Shown one piece after another: positions 1 through 11,607 of a stretch of 64,000 nucleotides of DNA. Where the stretch lies: contig CP154955.1 in assembly GCA_039621445.1 (NCBI GenBank), positions 49,956,086 through 50,020,085 of the forward strand, given 5' to 3'. Each line of letters opens with the position of its first letter. Positions within the stretch are counted from its first letter, which is position 1. The position numbers and the translations under genes are program-made. The stretch comes from Euglena gracilis (lineage: Eukaryota > Euglenida > Euglenophyceae > Euglenales). The notes beneath the pieces are model-generated. The model ran no database searches, had not been told where the DNA came from, and saw only the letters and a program-made list of their open reading frames with translations.

Positions 1-1829
1 TTTTGCTGGCTGCAGCCGGGAGGGGGGGCAACTTTAAATAAAGTTGGGACAGCCTGTTGAGCTGGGCTTTTCCAGAAAAAAATTCAGGACAAAGCGCTAA
101 AAATTATTGAAAATGGTGTTTGGGGGGTTATCTCTATTTTTTTGCTTTTTTCTAAAATTCCAGCCCAATTGGATTTGCAGTTTTCGGGAACCACCCAGCT
201 GCATCCTGTGAGGCCATGCCCCCCTGACTCCCTGGACACGGTCCAGGTCCAGCTGGCATTTTTCCACCACCTCCTTTTTCTTCCGTCCAGTTGGACCCCC
301 TTGGTGTGAGGACAGCCCATAAAGGACGGGAAGTTTATTTTTCTTTAAGGACCCCCTTAAGGGCTGAAGGGAAGGGCCAAATTGGGTTCGAATGGGATCA
401 AAATCAAACAGTCGGAAAATGCATTTTTTTTTGATATTTTGGGTGGATGGTTGATGGTCCAAGGATGTCAAAAGCCACACACCCAAAGTCTACCTGTTTT
501 TTTTTGCCAAAAAAATATGGTCTATTTCGGTTCTTTTTCCTGTGAATTTTTCATTGAATGTGCTGGGGCTTTTTTTAGGACCACCCTGCTTGGCGTGCTT
601 TAGAAATCCCCTGTTAGAATTTTGAAATGTTGATTGGACTCTCCGCATTATGAATCCATATTTTTGTTTTATATGGTTAAATTCATGTCATTAAATATGG
701 TTATGTTCATGTCATTTATTCAATTATTTATTAATTGATCAATTGTTTGTTCATTTGTTTACTTTATTTTTCACCTGGTTTTTGCCATTGTGCTGCTGCT
801 GCTGCAGTTGTGGTTATTGTTTTACCGAGACAGCGTCCAAAAAAAGGGACAAAAATATGTTAAAAGGGAAATTACATAGAGTTTTTGCAACAGGAATACT
901 CACAGGTGGGCAAAAGCGAGTTGTATTTGTATTCAACTATTTCAAGATGTTTAACGCCTTTAATTCCGCAGCACAATGAGGCCAGAAGCTCATCCATTCC
1001 CCATCATTTGGTTGGTCTTTGGGTGATTGGGTGCAAGTGCCAGGCAGGAACGAGTGCTTTTTCATCAAAAAGGTTGGTTGAAACAAAAACTGACCGATGC
1101 TTGGCACCGACACATCTTTTGGGTGTGTTGACACGCGAGAAGAATTGGCAATCAATCCCGACTGAATATCAAGTAAGTTTGTTTCAATACAAAACATTTA
1201 AATAAATTCCTGAACTCCCTGGATTCATATTGACATTCCAAAAAATAACCTCCCATGCCGAGTTTCTCAGGTCTTCTTTGTTCAACTGACTGCAAATCAA
1301 TCCTTTTTTTTTGTGAGGTGAGATGAATCCTGGTTCTCCATTGTAATCGATTGATGCCGTGATCCATCTCTGTGGACGTTTCAACTTCACCACTTTGTTC
1401 AGTGTTTGCAATGCAACAATGAACCCCAAGGTAGCGGAGGGTCTTTTGTTGGATGTGAATGACAATATCTGCAAACCTCTCAGCCAAAGGCCACTGGGGA
1501 AAGGGGAGCAGAGTTTCATGTTGGGTGATGTTGTTTTCCCGTCTTGCTTGATTTTGGATTTTGTTCCCCAAACTGTCGATAATTCTCAACGCTCGGGGGC
1601 TTTACAGGGCTTTACAGGGCTTTACGGACCCCCCCATCTCTTCCCTTATTTGCGGCAGCGCCGAATTTTCTTTTGGTGCCTTCAGCGACGAATATATATA
1701 TATATATTTGTGCGGGGCTATGGTCAATTTTTATTGTCTGCCTTTTTTTGTATTACATTTTTGGCCATGTTCATTTATCTTTTTTTTTTCTGGTTCGGAT
1801 TTGAAACTGGGCTTTATTTTTAATGCCAA
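1..1829. other. non-coding stretch, no gene supported
   Basis: AT-rich to mixed sequence with poly-T and poly-G/C runs. ORFs on both strands are short, overlap one another and show no coherent codon bias or recognisable domain. Around 1,608-1,635 the decamer GGGCTTTACA is repeated nearly three times, and 1,691-1,710 holds a short TA run. I see nothing here that can be called a gene. Confidence 0.5.
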
Positions 1830-2196
1830 CAGACAGGGGCAGCGTTCTTCCCAACGGTGTGGACACAAACCCCTGGGAGACCCCCCGCCTCTCCGGCGCA
1901 CTACCTCGACGTCGGTGTCAAGCGGGGTGTGGCCATGCATCCTGACCGGGCACCTTCTGGACGCATCCCTCAATGAGAAGGTGCGCTGCCGCGGCCGGGA
2001 CGTGGTGAAGGTTGTGTTGATGCATAAGGACCATTGGCCAGGCCTCTCTTCCTGCCAGAGGAGAAAGCATGCCCACGGGAAACATTTCCACCCAACCCGG
2101 GTTGCAGATAGTCAGCTGGTTTGCCAGGACAACCCATACCAGAATCTTACCCCCAGGGATACCAGGGACACCCCCAGGGAAGCCTTTCAGTATTGA
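1830..2196 (+). other. possible degraded coding segment
   Basis: A GC-rich patch stands out from AT-rich flanks. One frame is open to a stop at 2,194-2,196 and reads through a segment with basic and His-rich residues, but the other two plus frames also give stretches with plausible amino-acid composition, so the correct frame is unclear. No family was recognised. It could be an exon remnant, a captured gene fragment or simply GC-rich repeat. Confidence 0.2.
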
Positions 2197-5100
2197 CTAG
2201 GTGGTAAGGGGGGGGGTTCGGACCACCCTCCCACCCCAAGGTGTTGGGAGAGGGTGTCCACCCCCCCACCCCCCCCCTCGGCAGGTTCCAAAAAAAATTT
2301 TTCTGGCACAGTGCTCCGGAAATGGACAAAACCCGCCCTTTTTCCTCATTTTTGAGCTGTTTTGGTGTTTTCCACATAAAAATCTAGGTTTGTCGGTTTC
2401 ATTCACCCCAATGGTTACAAAATATTTGCCATCGCGAATCATCTTAGGCGGCGCATCTCACACTTGAGCTTTTTTTGGGTCGATGCGCGCATTTTTGCAC
2501 ACCGACCAAAAACCGATTCGAGCACCGGCGTTACAAGGGGTGAGAGCGAGAGAGAGCAGGGTTATGTTTTAAAAATAAAATAAATTTAATAAAATTAATA
2601 AAAATGAGCATTTTTTAAAATTTATTTTCAACAAAAACTGTGGATTTTTTGACCGATTTTGGCCTGGTATCCGGCTTTTTGCCCCTTCCACAAAGCCGAA
2701 AAGTTTGCGGGCCCATGTCAGTTTTGAGGCAGGAGGGTGGTTTGACCCCCTCCATGTTGGGGGATCCGACCCCCCCCCCCTCAAGTCTTCCCGTCTCCCC
2801 CCCCCTAATCACCCACCCTCCTCTTTTGGGGGGTCAGGGTCCACTCCAGACACAAACTCGAAAAGATTTTGGAAATATAAAGTGACCGAAAATATTTGAA
2901 ATTGTTTGTTGGACTCCATTTCAGGCTGATTTTTAAGGTATGGTCAATCCAATCACAGTAAGGGGGATCCTGCCTGCTTTGGCAGACACTCCAAGGTACC
3001 CATCCGACCCTCTGGGGCTGTAGGGCACATGGCCAAAAGTGCCTGGGCACTCAGCCAAGGCACTCTGGCACTGGAGGCGTGGCAAGCCCAGAAAAGTGCC
3101 ATTCTTGGACGATTTTGGGCCACGACCAAGCACGCCCCCCCCCCCCCCTGTATAGTGCCTGCCTGCCCAGACACCCCAAGGGCACCACGCGATCCTCCTC
3201 CAGGGTTGATCAAATTGAGGCTGCTCCCCTTCAATTCTTTTAAACTGTTTGTCTTTTTTTGAAATTTTGTCCCATTCCTCCTCCTAAAGTGGTCTAAACC
3301 CTGTGACCAGCCAACATCTGCTTGATATTTTTGCGCTGTTGAGCAATTTGTGCACAATGGGGGGGGATACCAACGTTATTTTATGATTCTTGTGCATCCC
3401 CCCCCCCGGCCAAGTTGTTCAGCCATTGCAAAAAAACAAGGAATCATTGTCTTGGGGGTTATTTATTTGATCAATCAATCAGTCAATCAGGCTTTTTTTT
3501 TAAAAAAAAGAAAGTGCTCCTCTGGGGGGGGGGGGGGCTGGGTGCTATGGGCAGGCAGGGGGGTAAGGAATTTTCGACCCTCTGGGAAAGGGGGGGGGGT
3601 CGGGTTTTGGGGCTATAGCACCCCGGCGCCGAAGGCACCGGTACCTGAAAATGGCCGTTTCTGAAGGAAGATTGGCTGGTTCGGCAGGCACTGGGGTTCA
3701 GAACCGACCCCCCCCCCCGGGGGTGTGCCTGCTATGGGCAGGCACCCCATACCACAAGGCACCCCCCTCCCCGGGTGGGTAAAAAGAAGCTTTCCCTCAA
3801 TCAGCCCCCCCCCCTACAGGACTGGACACAGGAATCCCAGAAAGATTGCCATAAGAGATGACCTGGAGGGGGCCAATGCTACGATTATGGGTTTTATATC
3901 ATGCACATATCTTCGGCTTGAAGAATCTCATAGTTCTCGGTCAGGATGTCGTTGAGTAGGAAGGGGCCCATTTGCGGGTCGCCCACAGTACTTTGAATTT
4001 TTGAATCGTGTTTTGTTAACCAGGGTTGCTATCTGATTTCTGAGTTACTGAATCATCCAGAGTGGGTTGTTATAAATGTAAATGGTGTCGTTTTTCGAGG
4101 CAGGTCGTCAGAGTGGTGTTGTTCCAAACAGGGCTGAATGGACACGTTGGCTTTGATTGTTTGTCCCGCATCCTTACCCGGCCAGCGGTTTTTCCCCACC
4201 CAACTCCCAGCTGAGCTGTGGAACCCTTCTGGAGAGGGATCTACTGAAAGAAAGCTCAGGCCAGCTTGGTGCAGCCAGGCTGAGCCGCAAAGCGCCCAAA
4301 AAACCAGGGGAGGGGAGGAGGTCAAAATTGTCAAAACTGGTGTTTTTGAGGTTTTGGGGGGGCTTTGCATCTAAACTATGGCAGGATTTTGGCACCCAAC
4401 TGGATGTCGGATTTCTTTTGCCAGTTTTAGGGCATCCTGACAGTTGGTTTGACTGGCCTCCACCCCAAGGGGGGTCCAGCCAGAATTTTCTTCCACCTTT
4501 TTTTCCCAACCACTGGCTGCAAGCCCGGCTGTGGACCCCGCCCCCCACCCCAGACATGGAACTCAGACCTGCCAAGCTGGGCTGGGCCGAAAAAATTCTT
4601 GGCACTGACCGCCCAAATTTTTGTCAGAAGGGGTCAAATCTGGCCAAAAATGGCTGATTTTGCTTTTGGGTTTCTTTGCCTGTAGATTTTGGCTGGAAAT
4701 GCCCACTCGTATTTCAATGAATGGTGTGTCATTCAAAAGTTTTAATTTCAGCATTTTTTTTTGCAAATTTGTATATTTCTCCAATTGGTGGATATCTCTA
4801 AATGGATGCTAAATGGAGGGGTCGTTGACAAAGAATTTCATTTGACTCAATCTTGCCTGGAAGTAAATGGTGGAAATAGTTGATGTTTTCACCACTCCCA
4901 CTTTTTTTTTGATTTTGAACCGATTCGTTTTGTCTTGGCCAGTGCCAGCCTGAGACCTTGACCTTCCTCCAGCCGCATTCTCCCAGCAATTCAATCGTTT
5001 AGTCACTGCCGACCCCCCCCCCCGGTGGGGTGGGTGACTGGTTTTTTCAGAGTGAATGACTGGTTTTTGGCCTCCCCCGGGGGGGACCCCCTCCCTCCCT

Positions 5101-5307
5101 CCCCTGGGGAGGGGGTCGGCAAAACAGCACTAAAGTGACCTGGTGCTGAAGGCGCCGGAATTCTTTTTTGGCCTTTTTTTCACGTTTGTGGTCATTTTTC
5201 TTTTGGATTCAGAGTGGCAGACCCCCGGGGGGGGGGTGACCAACTGGTTTTGGGAAGAGTGGAAGTGTCCCCCCAGTCCCAGGGGTTCAGAAAAATTGTA
5301 TGCTCCC
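2197..5307. other. repeat-rich non-coding stretch
   Basis: Contains many C- and G-runs. One segment at about 2,990-3,190 matches, in inverted orientation, a segment near 57,720-57,900: both carry a short block with 'GTGCC' and 'GGCACTTTTG'-type words. A segment at 3,600-3,760 contains a short palindrome of the GGCGCCGAAGGCACC type followed by a C-run, a design that recurs at 10.9, 18.5, 48.6 and 57.3 kb. No gene could be supported; ORFs at 4,053-4,657 overlap on both strands. Confidence 0.5.
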
Positions 5308-5493
5308 AACCCTGAGCTGAACCTCATGAACCGACTCCCTGTCCTTGATGAAAGTACTCAACGCGAACCTCTTAAGTTTCTTCAAAAAATGCAGCGGCTG
5401 GGGCTAACTGTGCTGAAGACGTCAGGAGGGCTGAACACGATCAACGTCGTCATGGATGCGTTGTTTGATCTCTTGCGCTGGAGCGCAGATTGA
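5308..5493 (+). CDS. exon-like 3'-terminal coding segment, unknown protein
   Basis: The frame running into TGA at 5,491-5,493 encodes about 61 residues rich in Leu, Asn, Lys and Arg (for example LKFLQKMQRLGLTVLKTSGG). It uses CTG, AAC, AAG, GTC and ATC codons in a way unlike the surrounding low-complexity DNA. The frame stays open upstream into a poly-T/C-rich zone that looks intronic, so this is probably a last exon whose acceptor is not defined. No domain or family was recognised. The next exon-like island on the same strand ends at 7,080; whether both belong to one locus cannot be told. Confidence 0.45.
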   Translation, partial: NPELNLMNRLPVLDESTQREPLKFLQKMQRLGLTVLKTSGGLNTINVVMDALFDLLRWSAD

Positions 5494-6771
5494 CCAGGCT
5501 AATGCTTCAACTCAAAAAATTTCAGGTTTTTTTGCCATTACACAGTGACCATTCTATCTCAGCCGGGGCAGTGATTTCTGCTTTCCGGCACCTTCAGGTG
5601 GAATTGTGCCTGTCACCCTGCCGCCCTTCATAACTGTTGGGCAAAATGCGCCGGTGGGATGGATCCCCTTAAATGGTGTACCAGACCGGTTGTTTTAGAG
5701 GACCAAGGTGGCCGAGCGCAGCAGAAAGAGGCGTTTCCCGGGCTTGCACTGGACAGGGTTGTTCTTTGTTATTTTTCTCTTCTTTCTATCTTTTCTATCT
5801 TCTTTGTTTTATTTTTAAAAAATAGGTTTCTGGCTAACTTGTTTAACATTTTGTGGAATGGTGACCTCGGCGGATTTCCTTTTTTTTGTGGCCAATTGAC
5901 ACCGCTGATCAGAGAAAATATATCTCTCCCTCCTACCCCTCTCTACCTCTGGTCGAAGTGTGCAATCCCCGGCTTAAATCCTCCAAGAGTCCCGACCTCC
6001 GGCGGTTTTCATCCAGGGTCACATTATGCCTGTTGCCTTTTTTTTTTGCATTGGTTATCAAGGCAATTGGAACCAAATCATTGATTAGCATGTCTAATCA
6101 CCCCCAGGTTGTTTTGGCAGCGACTGATTTGGTTTTGGCTCTGGATCATACCATTGTTCAAGGTGTGCCCCCCCCCCCCCCAGAGTGACTGACTGGTTTT
6201 TGGCTCCAGACCCCCCCCCAGGGGGGGGGGTCGGCCAGGAATGGTTGAAAGTGGCCCACCTTGGATTTTTGGCCAAAATTCCTTTATTTTGAGCCATTTT
6301 TGGCCGAGTGACAAAAGTGACCGACCCTCCCACCCCCCCCCTGGGGGGGAGTTGGTGTTTCAAAAGTGGCTGAATGGGGTTTTTTTTTTTTTCTTTTTGA
6401 GCAATGGCATGGCCCTGACCCGGGGGCGGGGGGGCAGAAATGGTCAAAGTGGCCACTCATCAGCACACACGCTTGGTCGTTTTTTAATTTGAAGAAATGA
6501 GAAGAAGAAAAATGGTCAAAAATACCAGCCATCCAAATGGAAGCGACCCAAGGTGACATTTTGAATTTTGCAAAGGTTGGGGAGCGATGGCAAAAGTTGA
6601 TTGTTTTGAGGGAAAATATGACCACCAAGTGCTTTTTCACACTCAATTTTTTGTGGGAACGGCCAGAAAAACCAACGACATGGACTACCTCCCCGGACCA
6701 CCTGCCCAACTGGTTTTTTTGAAGGTGGAAAGTCACCCCCTCCCCTATGGAGGTGGCATGATGCCTTTGGA
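5494..6771. other. non-coding with dispersed repeat
   Basis: Between two exon-like islands. The part 6,180-6,340 belongs to a dispersed family (see that entry). The rest is AT-rich with poly-T and poly-C tracts. ORFs on both strands look like composition artefacts. Confidence 0.45.
6180..6340 (+). repeat. dispersed repeat, GTGACTGACTGG family
   Basis: Starts with GTGACTGACTGGTTTTTGG, then a C-run/G-run palindrome-like block, then a segment with 'AATGGTTGAAAGTGGCC'. Related words, partly in inverted orientation, occur at 5,030-5,100, 16,130-16,190, 60,690-61,130 and 63,590-63,945. It is non-coding and copies are strongly diverged. It could be a short non-autonomous transposon, but no target duplication was seen. 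Confidence 0.45.
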
Positions 6772-7080
6772 ATGTATAAACAACGTGTAGCCAAACGGGC
6801 TATCTTTGTGGTGAGGAAAGTACATCCCCCCATCTTTGACACGGCTGGTCACATCTTTGACACACTTTGTGTCAACCGCATTTCCCCCGTTTTCTGGCGT
6901 GTCAAGGACAGGTGGGGGGAGTACCACGCTGGCCTGTCCCATTTCCTGAAGCTGGACACCGACGAATTTGTGGTGAAGTTTGGCAAGGGAATCAGCGTGG
7001 AGCCCAGTGAGGTGTTCAGGGCGATCCGCGTGGCCAATGCCAGGACGGCATCCGCGATGCACCCAGTGACCATCCCATGA
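6772..7080 (+). CDS. coding segment (102 aa), unknown protein
   Basis: ATG at 6,772 to TGA at 7,078-7,080. The last ~80 codons have strong C/G-third bias (runs of GTG, AAG, GAC, ACC, GCC) that the flanks lack, and the minus strand across it shows no such bias, so the plus frame is very likely real. Residues include a near repeat IFDTAGHIFDT and a Val/Asp/Glu-rich centre. No signal peptide, membrane segment or known motif is visible. The frame stays open upstream of the ATG, so the true 5' end could be an exon boundary and not this ATG. Probably the last exon of a host gene. Confidence 0.6.
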   Translation: MYKQRVAKRAIFVVRKVHPPIFDTAGHIFDTLCVNRISPVFWRVKDRWGEYHAGLSHFLKLDTDEFVVKFGKGISVEPSEVFRAIRVANARTASAMHPVTIP

Positions 7081-8086
7081 TTAGGGCAGGGAAGAGAAGA
7101 GGAGCTGCTGAAAAATGCCCTCCACCCAAAGAAAAAATATGTTTTTTTTCGTTTTCTCGAAGAAAGTGCATTCACCCATATGCCAAAAATATTGTTGATT
7201 GAAAAATAAACACATTGTGCTGATTGTGCACATTTCAGAAGCACAGCACGCATGCTTTGAGGACGAACATTTTCGCACTAGATGATGGAGTCCCTATTTC
7301 GCTGTGTCAGGTTGAAGCGACTTCATTTCCACTTGATTTTTAAAACCCCAAAGAATCTTTTTTTAGGTGTTTGTCGATGAATAAAAAGCAGCCAAGGGCA
7401 GCATCAGATCCAAAAGATAATTTGCCATCTTTCTTCTTCTTTTGCCAATCTTTTTTCTTCTGGCTTGTTGCCCAAAATGCAATCCAGACACAACCCACAC
7501 AAGACAAAATGTTTGATGGAATGATTGTTTCCTTTTCGGGCAAGCCAAACGCTCCGACTTTCATGATCCAACATGCACAAAAAAATTTTTCTCTGCCTTG
7601 TTACCATCTGTCCGATCGGATCTGGATTCAACGCTTTTTTTCTCTGCCCTTGGGACAATCCTGTCATCGGTCTGTTGACATACAAACGCTTTCAGAAAAT
7701 TAAGGTGCAAGTGCACTGGGTGAAAAGCCGATCCCCCCCCCCCCCCCTATGGGGGGGGAGGGGCTGAGTGGAAATAGGAGTGGGAAAGAATGCTGAGGGG
7801 TCATCGAAGTCGCTTTTTCACCTCTTTTTTTAAAAATCCAATCCACCCATGACGCTTGGGCCCTGTTTCGTACCATAGCTCTTTTGGAGGGGGGAATGCC
7901 AAAGATTATTGGTGCCCTCACCACCCTGGCGAGACCATAGATCATTTTTTGTCATTTAGTGCCCTCTGGAGGGGGTGAACTTTTTTGTAAACCCTCAATT
8001 AACCATTAAGACTCTCCTCCCGAACCTGTTTTTCAAAGATTTCGGGGTGCTTTTGCGCCGAATTTTATTTTGGACGACTATGCAAT
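7081..8086. other. non-coding stretch
   Basis: Follows the stop of the coding island at 7,080. AT-rich with pyrimidine tracts (for example the CTTCTTC-type tract near 7,430-7,460) and G/C runs around 7,730-7,760. No supportable gene on either strand. Confidence 0.5.
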
Positions 8087-8620
8087 GCCTGTGTGAGAGA
8101 TTCGTGGTTGGCAACTCACACCCCCAAGGCCCTTTTGCCCGCCCCTACTTGAATTCGTCCATTCTGCGGAATTTTAAGGGGGGGTCTGCAGCCAGCTGGG
8201 AGGTTCTGCTTGAAAAAAAACATTGCGGCTAAGACCCCCCCCTCCCATTTTTGGGGTCTTTCATCTCCCAAAATTTTGGCTGAAAAATGGCAAACTGACC
8301 CCGGGATATGGATCTGCAAGTATTGTTCAGTATTTCCGTTTTTTGGGCATTTTTTTTTGGAACCCCCCCCCCCAAAATATGCAGCCATTTTGGGGTCCCT
8401 GAGCATCTGCAAACAAAGTTTGCTGAAAAAATATGCCCAACAAAACAAATCGACCACAGGATTTTTGAGCCTTTTTTGGGCAATTTTTTGGAACGCAAGT
8501 GCCAATGTAAGTGCCCCCCCCAAGCTGGGTTCCCAGCTGACAGCCCCCACCCGCCAGAACCTTTTTTTGCCAGCCCATGGGACCTCCCCCGAGAGGGGTC
8601 GTTAATGGTCCAAGGATTCC
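8087..8620 (+). repeat. diverged direct repeat, copy 1
   Basis: Begins with CCTGTGTGAGAGATTCGTGG and shares, in the same order, several blocks with 9,425-9,800: a GATATG..GATCTGCAA block, a 'GTATTTCC' block, a CAAAATATGCA block and a 'CCTGAGCATCTGCAAA' block. The first ~65 bp are nearly identical in the two copies and the rest is patchy, as expected for an old duplicated segment or two members of one repeat family. Non-coding. Confidence 0.6.
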
Positions 8621-8835
8621 AGAATCGCTCCCCCCCCCCCCGAAGCCCCCTGTTTGCCCCCCGAAGCGACCCTGTTTTCTGCCATAAATTATGGCCATCT
8701 TTCCCGCCATCCCTTTCCTTGTGGTTTTTTTTTTCATTGAAAATTGGCTATAAACGATTGGTATTTTTTGTTTGTTTAGTTTTTTTTTAGTACCTACCCA
8801 CCAAAAGGGTACGCCCACCCCCAACCGCCCGTAAG

Positions 8836-9023
8836 ATGTTTAGACTGTTCATTCTGTTCCTGTCTGCTGGCTTTGGAATATCAATGGTTGAGCCCAACTG
8901 GCTAGGTAGTCCTGATGAATGGGACACCCATAACGCTCTGATGTCATGATCCACCCACTGATGTTGATCTGTGCTGGCCTCACTGGGTGGATACCAGCAT
9001 TTAACCTGCACTGGACGCGAAGG
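8836..9023 (+). other. possible exon-like island
   Basis: ATG at 8,836 opens a 37-codon ORF with a hydrophobic N-terminus resembling a signal peptide (MFRLFILFLSAGFGIS). A second frame runs from 8,946 to a good donor-like site CGAAG/GTGCGT near 9,022. The two frames overlap, so neither is secure. No family was recognised. Confidence 0.2.
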
Positions 9024-9154
9024 TGCGTTTTGTGGTGGGCACCAGGGGTTTTTTTTTTTATTTTATTCCATGGGCCCCCCGGGAGGGTAGGGTTGGGTGG
9101 GTCCACAGCCAAAAGCCCCAAAGCCCCCCCCCCCCCCCCCCGATATATAGTGAT

Positions 9155-9345
9155 ATATATGGAGTGGGAAATATTCTCCGGTGCCGAAGGCACCAAATTT
9201 TTTTGAAAAAGTGCTATTTTTAGCATTTTTCGCGAGTTTGGCCATTTTCGGGGGAAAGTGACTGGGTCCCCTGAGACCCCCCCCCCCCCGGGGGGCCCAA
9301 GGGGTGGGTGGGTGTAGGGGACCCCCCTCCCCCCGGTCTTAAAAA
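9155..9345 (-). repeat. dispersed repeat family 'GTCTTAAA', copy 1 (inverted)
   Basis: Read on the minus strand this copy carries an A-rich 'TTTTTAAGACCGGGGG' head, a C/G-run block, a GGCCAAA..CGCGAAA..GCTAAAAATAGCAC block and a GGTGCCTTCGGCACC palindrome, then C-rich tail. The same order is found at 53,140-53,460, 57,500-57,720 and 58,605-58,870. No ORF is conserved across copies. Confidence 0.6.
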
Positions 9346-9424
9346 AAAATCCTTGTGTGCTTTTTTTTTTAGAAAAAGCAAATTAGTTCCAAATCGTTTT
9401 TTTTATTTAATGACCTGCGACGAA

Positions 9425-9800
9425 TGAATGCCTGTGTGAGAGATTCGTGGTTGGCAACCACACCCCCAAGGCCTTCATGCCCGCCCCTACTTTCTTGCGT
9501 TCCGATTTGGGACCAGGTCAGCTGCCGGAGGAAACGGCGAGACACAGAATGGAGGCTGCGTGCACCCCAACCCCTCCGAGTCCGGAGGGTGCAAAGCTGA
9601 CCGTTGGCCGGGATATGTGATCTGCAATGTAGTTGTTCACGTATTTCCCTGCCCTGTGTTGCACGGTGGACAAAATAGGGTTACGGTGTGATCAAAATAT
9701 GCACAGCCCACCCTGAGCATCTGCAAATCCCACAAAAACAATAGACCGAACAGCATCAATGGCAACAACAGCTCGTCAATGTACAAGTGCTCTGCTGGCC
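9425..9800 (+). repeat. diverged direct repeat, copy 2
   Basis: Second copy of the segment at 8,087-8,620, about 1.34 kb downstream in the same orientation. It starts with the same CCTGTGTGAGAGATTCGTGG word and lacks the long poly-C tracts of copy 1. Between the two copies sits the GTCTTAAA-family repeat at 9,155-9,345. Confidence 0.6.
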
Positions 9801-10189
9801 TTACTGGCCCTCTTCTTTGGTAGAGAGAGACCAAAAATGAGATGTACCCGCAGATTCCCTTGCTTCCAGGCGGCCTTTGCCCCCACAGTGAGGACGCAAA
9901 AACTCTTTTTTTCAGGAAGACACCCTCACCTTTTTGTCATGAAACCGTTCTTTTTGAATTGATTGCCAACATGGATGTGCAAAATACCTTCCCCCCAGAG
10001 GTTGTCATTTGATAAATCAGCGAGCACAAGGGGAGTGACGTCTTCCCCTCCCCCCCAGTGGGGGGGGGGGTGCAATGGGCTTTCCAAAAGAAAAGCCAGC
10101 GATGCAGGCCCAAGGTAACAACTTCCCAGGTAGGCAACAACCTCATAGGGCAATGAATTACTGCAGGGGTGGGCAGCAGGGTTCGATAT

Positions 10190-10510
10190 AATGGCAGGTG
10201 GGGCGGGTCGGTTGGGGGGGCACCCCCCCCCCCCCGCACCTAAACAGGGGCGCAGTCTGGGTGACCGATTTTCACCCCCCCCCATTCTGAGCACTGTTTG
10301 AGCAAAATTTGTCAAAAATGCAAAGAATTTTCGGCGCAAAGTATAAATTGCCGGAAGGGAAATTTTGACTTTTGGGGGGGGGTCCAGGGTACCCCCGGAC
10401 CCCCCCCTCACGGTAAGTGGTCCAGACCCCCCCCCTTCGGTCCAGGAAGGGGGGGGTGTGGGGGACACCCCCAACCTAAACCCCGTACACCAAGCTTATA
10501 TCGAACCCTG
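10190..10510. repeat. dispersed repeat with GGGTTCGATATAA ends, copy 1
   Basis: Both edges carry the word GGGTTCGATATAA or its complement (10,191 region and 10,495-10,506 region), so the block is bounded by short inverted words. Inside are C/G homopolymer palindromes and a segment with 'GCAAAAATTTTCGGCGC'-type words. A second copy lies at 54,770-55,190 with the same edges. The edge word contains GTTCGA, part of a pol III B-box, but no A-box or tRNA fold was found. Confidence 0.5.
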
Positions 10511-11368
10511 GGGGCAGGTAGTTCAGAAGAATGTACGCGTTTAATTTAGACCTTTCTCCCCACCTGGGGGCCGGAGGGGATCAGACAATAAAATGCACAG
10601 CTGTCAGGCAGCCCGCGGGACGAGTTGACCTGCTTTTGGTTCCATTTTGGCGAAGCCATGGGGGAGTTCAACCAAAAGAAGGCATGTGCAGCTTGACTCT
10701 CCACCCTGTCGCTTTTTTGCTTTCCCTTCCCACAAGTGGCCAAAAGTCTTCTGAGACGAACCATGGAAACCATGAGTTGAAACTTTCATTCAAATCGAGG
10801 GTTGTGTTTCTTTCTGAGTTGGGCAGGGCAATACCAGGTTTCTTTTTGAGGAAAGTCACGAACCCCCGGGGGGGAGATGGTGTGGGCAGGGGGTAGGGTA
10901 TTTTTGCCCCCCTTGGGGGTAGGGTTTTTGGGTGGGTGTGTTATAGCACACCAAAACCCCCGGCGCCAAAGCTGCCAGCCTTATTTCAGGGGAAAGTTGA
11001 CGGGGGTCCCTGTTATGGGCAGGCTCTCCATAACACAAGAAACTCCTCAAGAAGCCTGATTTACGCACTCCGCTCATTCAACCATCAAGTCCTGAAAGGC
11101 TTCGACCACAAGTGTTTCTGATGTTTCATGATATTTTTTCACACATTCAGAGTTTTTTTCACACAAATTTTTCACAAATTCGTGGTCAAGACGGAAATAG
11201 CCTGGCAGAAATCACATTTAAAGAATGAAGAACAATATTGCTAAGAAAAATATCACAACAACAGGGAAAGAGAAAAAAAATTAGACGGGATAACAGCACA
11301 TTGCAGTTGTTTTGGAAGGTCATCAGTTCGTGCAATTACAAACATCGTGCACAGACACAAGCGCGCTC
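10511..11368. other. mostly non-coding; weak ORF
   Basis: An ORF at 10,531-10,896 (+) is open for 121 codons but shows mixed codon use and ends in a G-rich repeat. It may include a short exon around 10,565-10,730, without recognisable domain. 10,860-11,050 is a G/C-run repeat with a GGCGCCAAAGCTGCC palindrome. The remainder is AT-rich. Confidence 0.35.
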
Positions 11369-11369
11369 A

Positions 11370-11437
<68 letters not shown>

Positions 11438-11607
11438 CGTACGCACGCACGCACGCACGCACACACACATGCGCGCGCTCACTCACTCAGTCACTCACTC
11501 ACTCACTCGCTCTCTCACTCACTCACTCACTCACTCACTCACTCACTCACTCACTCACTCACTCACTCACTCACATGCACACGCACACGCACACGCACAC
11601 ACGCACG
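11369..11607. repeat. compound microsatellite (ACGC)n-(ACTC)n-(ACACGC)n
   Basis: About 90 bp of ACGC units, then AC-rich, then about 95 bp of ACTC units with few interruptions, then CACACG units. All three forward frames are open through it (His-Ala-Arg-Thr, His-Ser-Leu-Thr repeats), but this reflects the repeat period and not a protein. Confidence 0.95.

Noticed and set aside
10190-10510. tRNA-derived SINE, from the GGGTTCGATATAA words
   Set aside because: Only a partial B-box; no A-box at the right distance, no tRNA fold, no tail.
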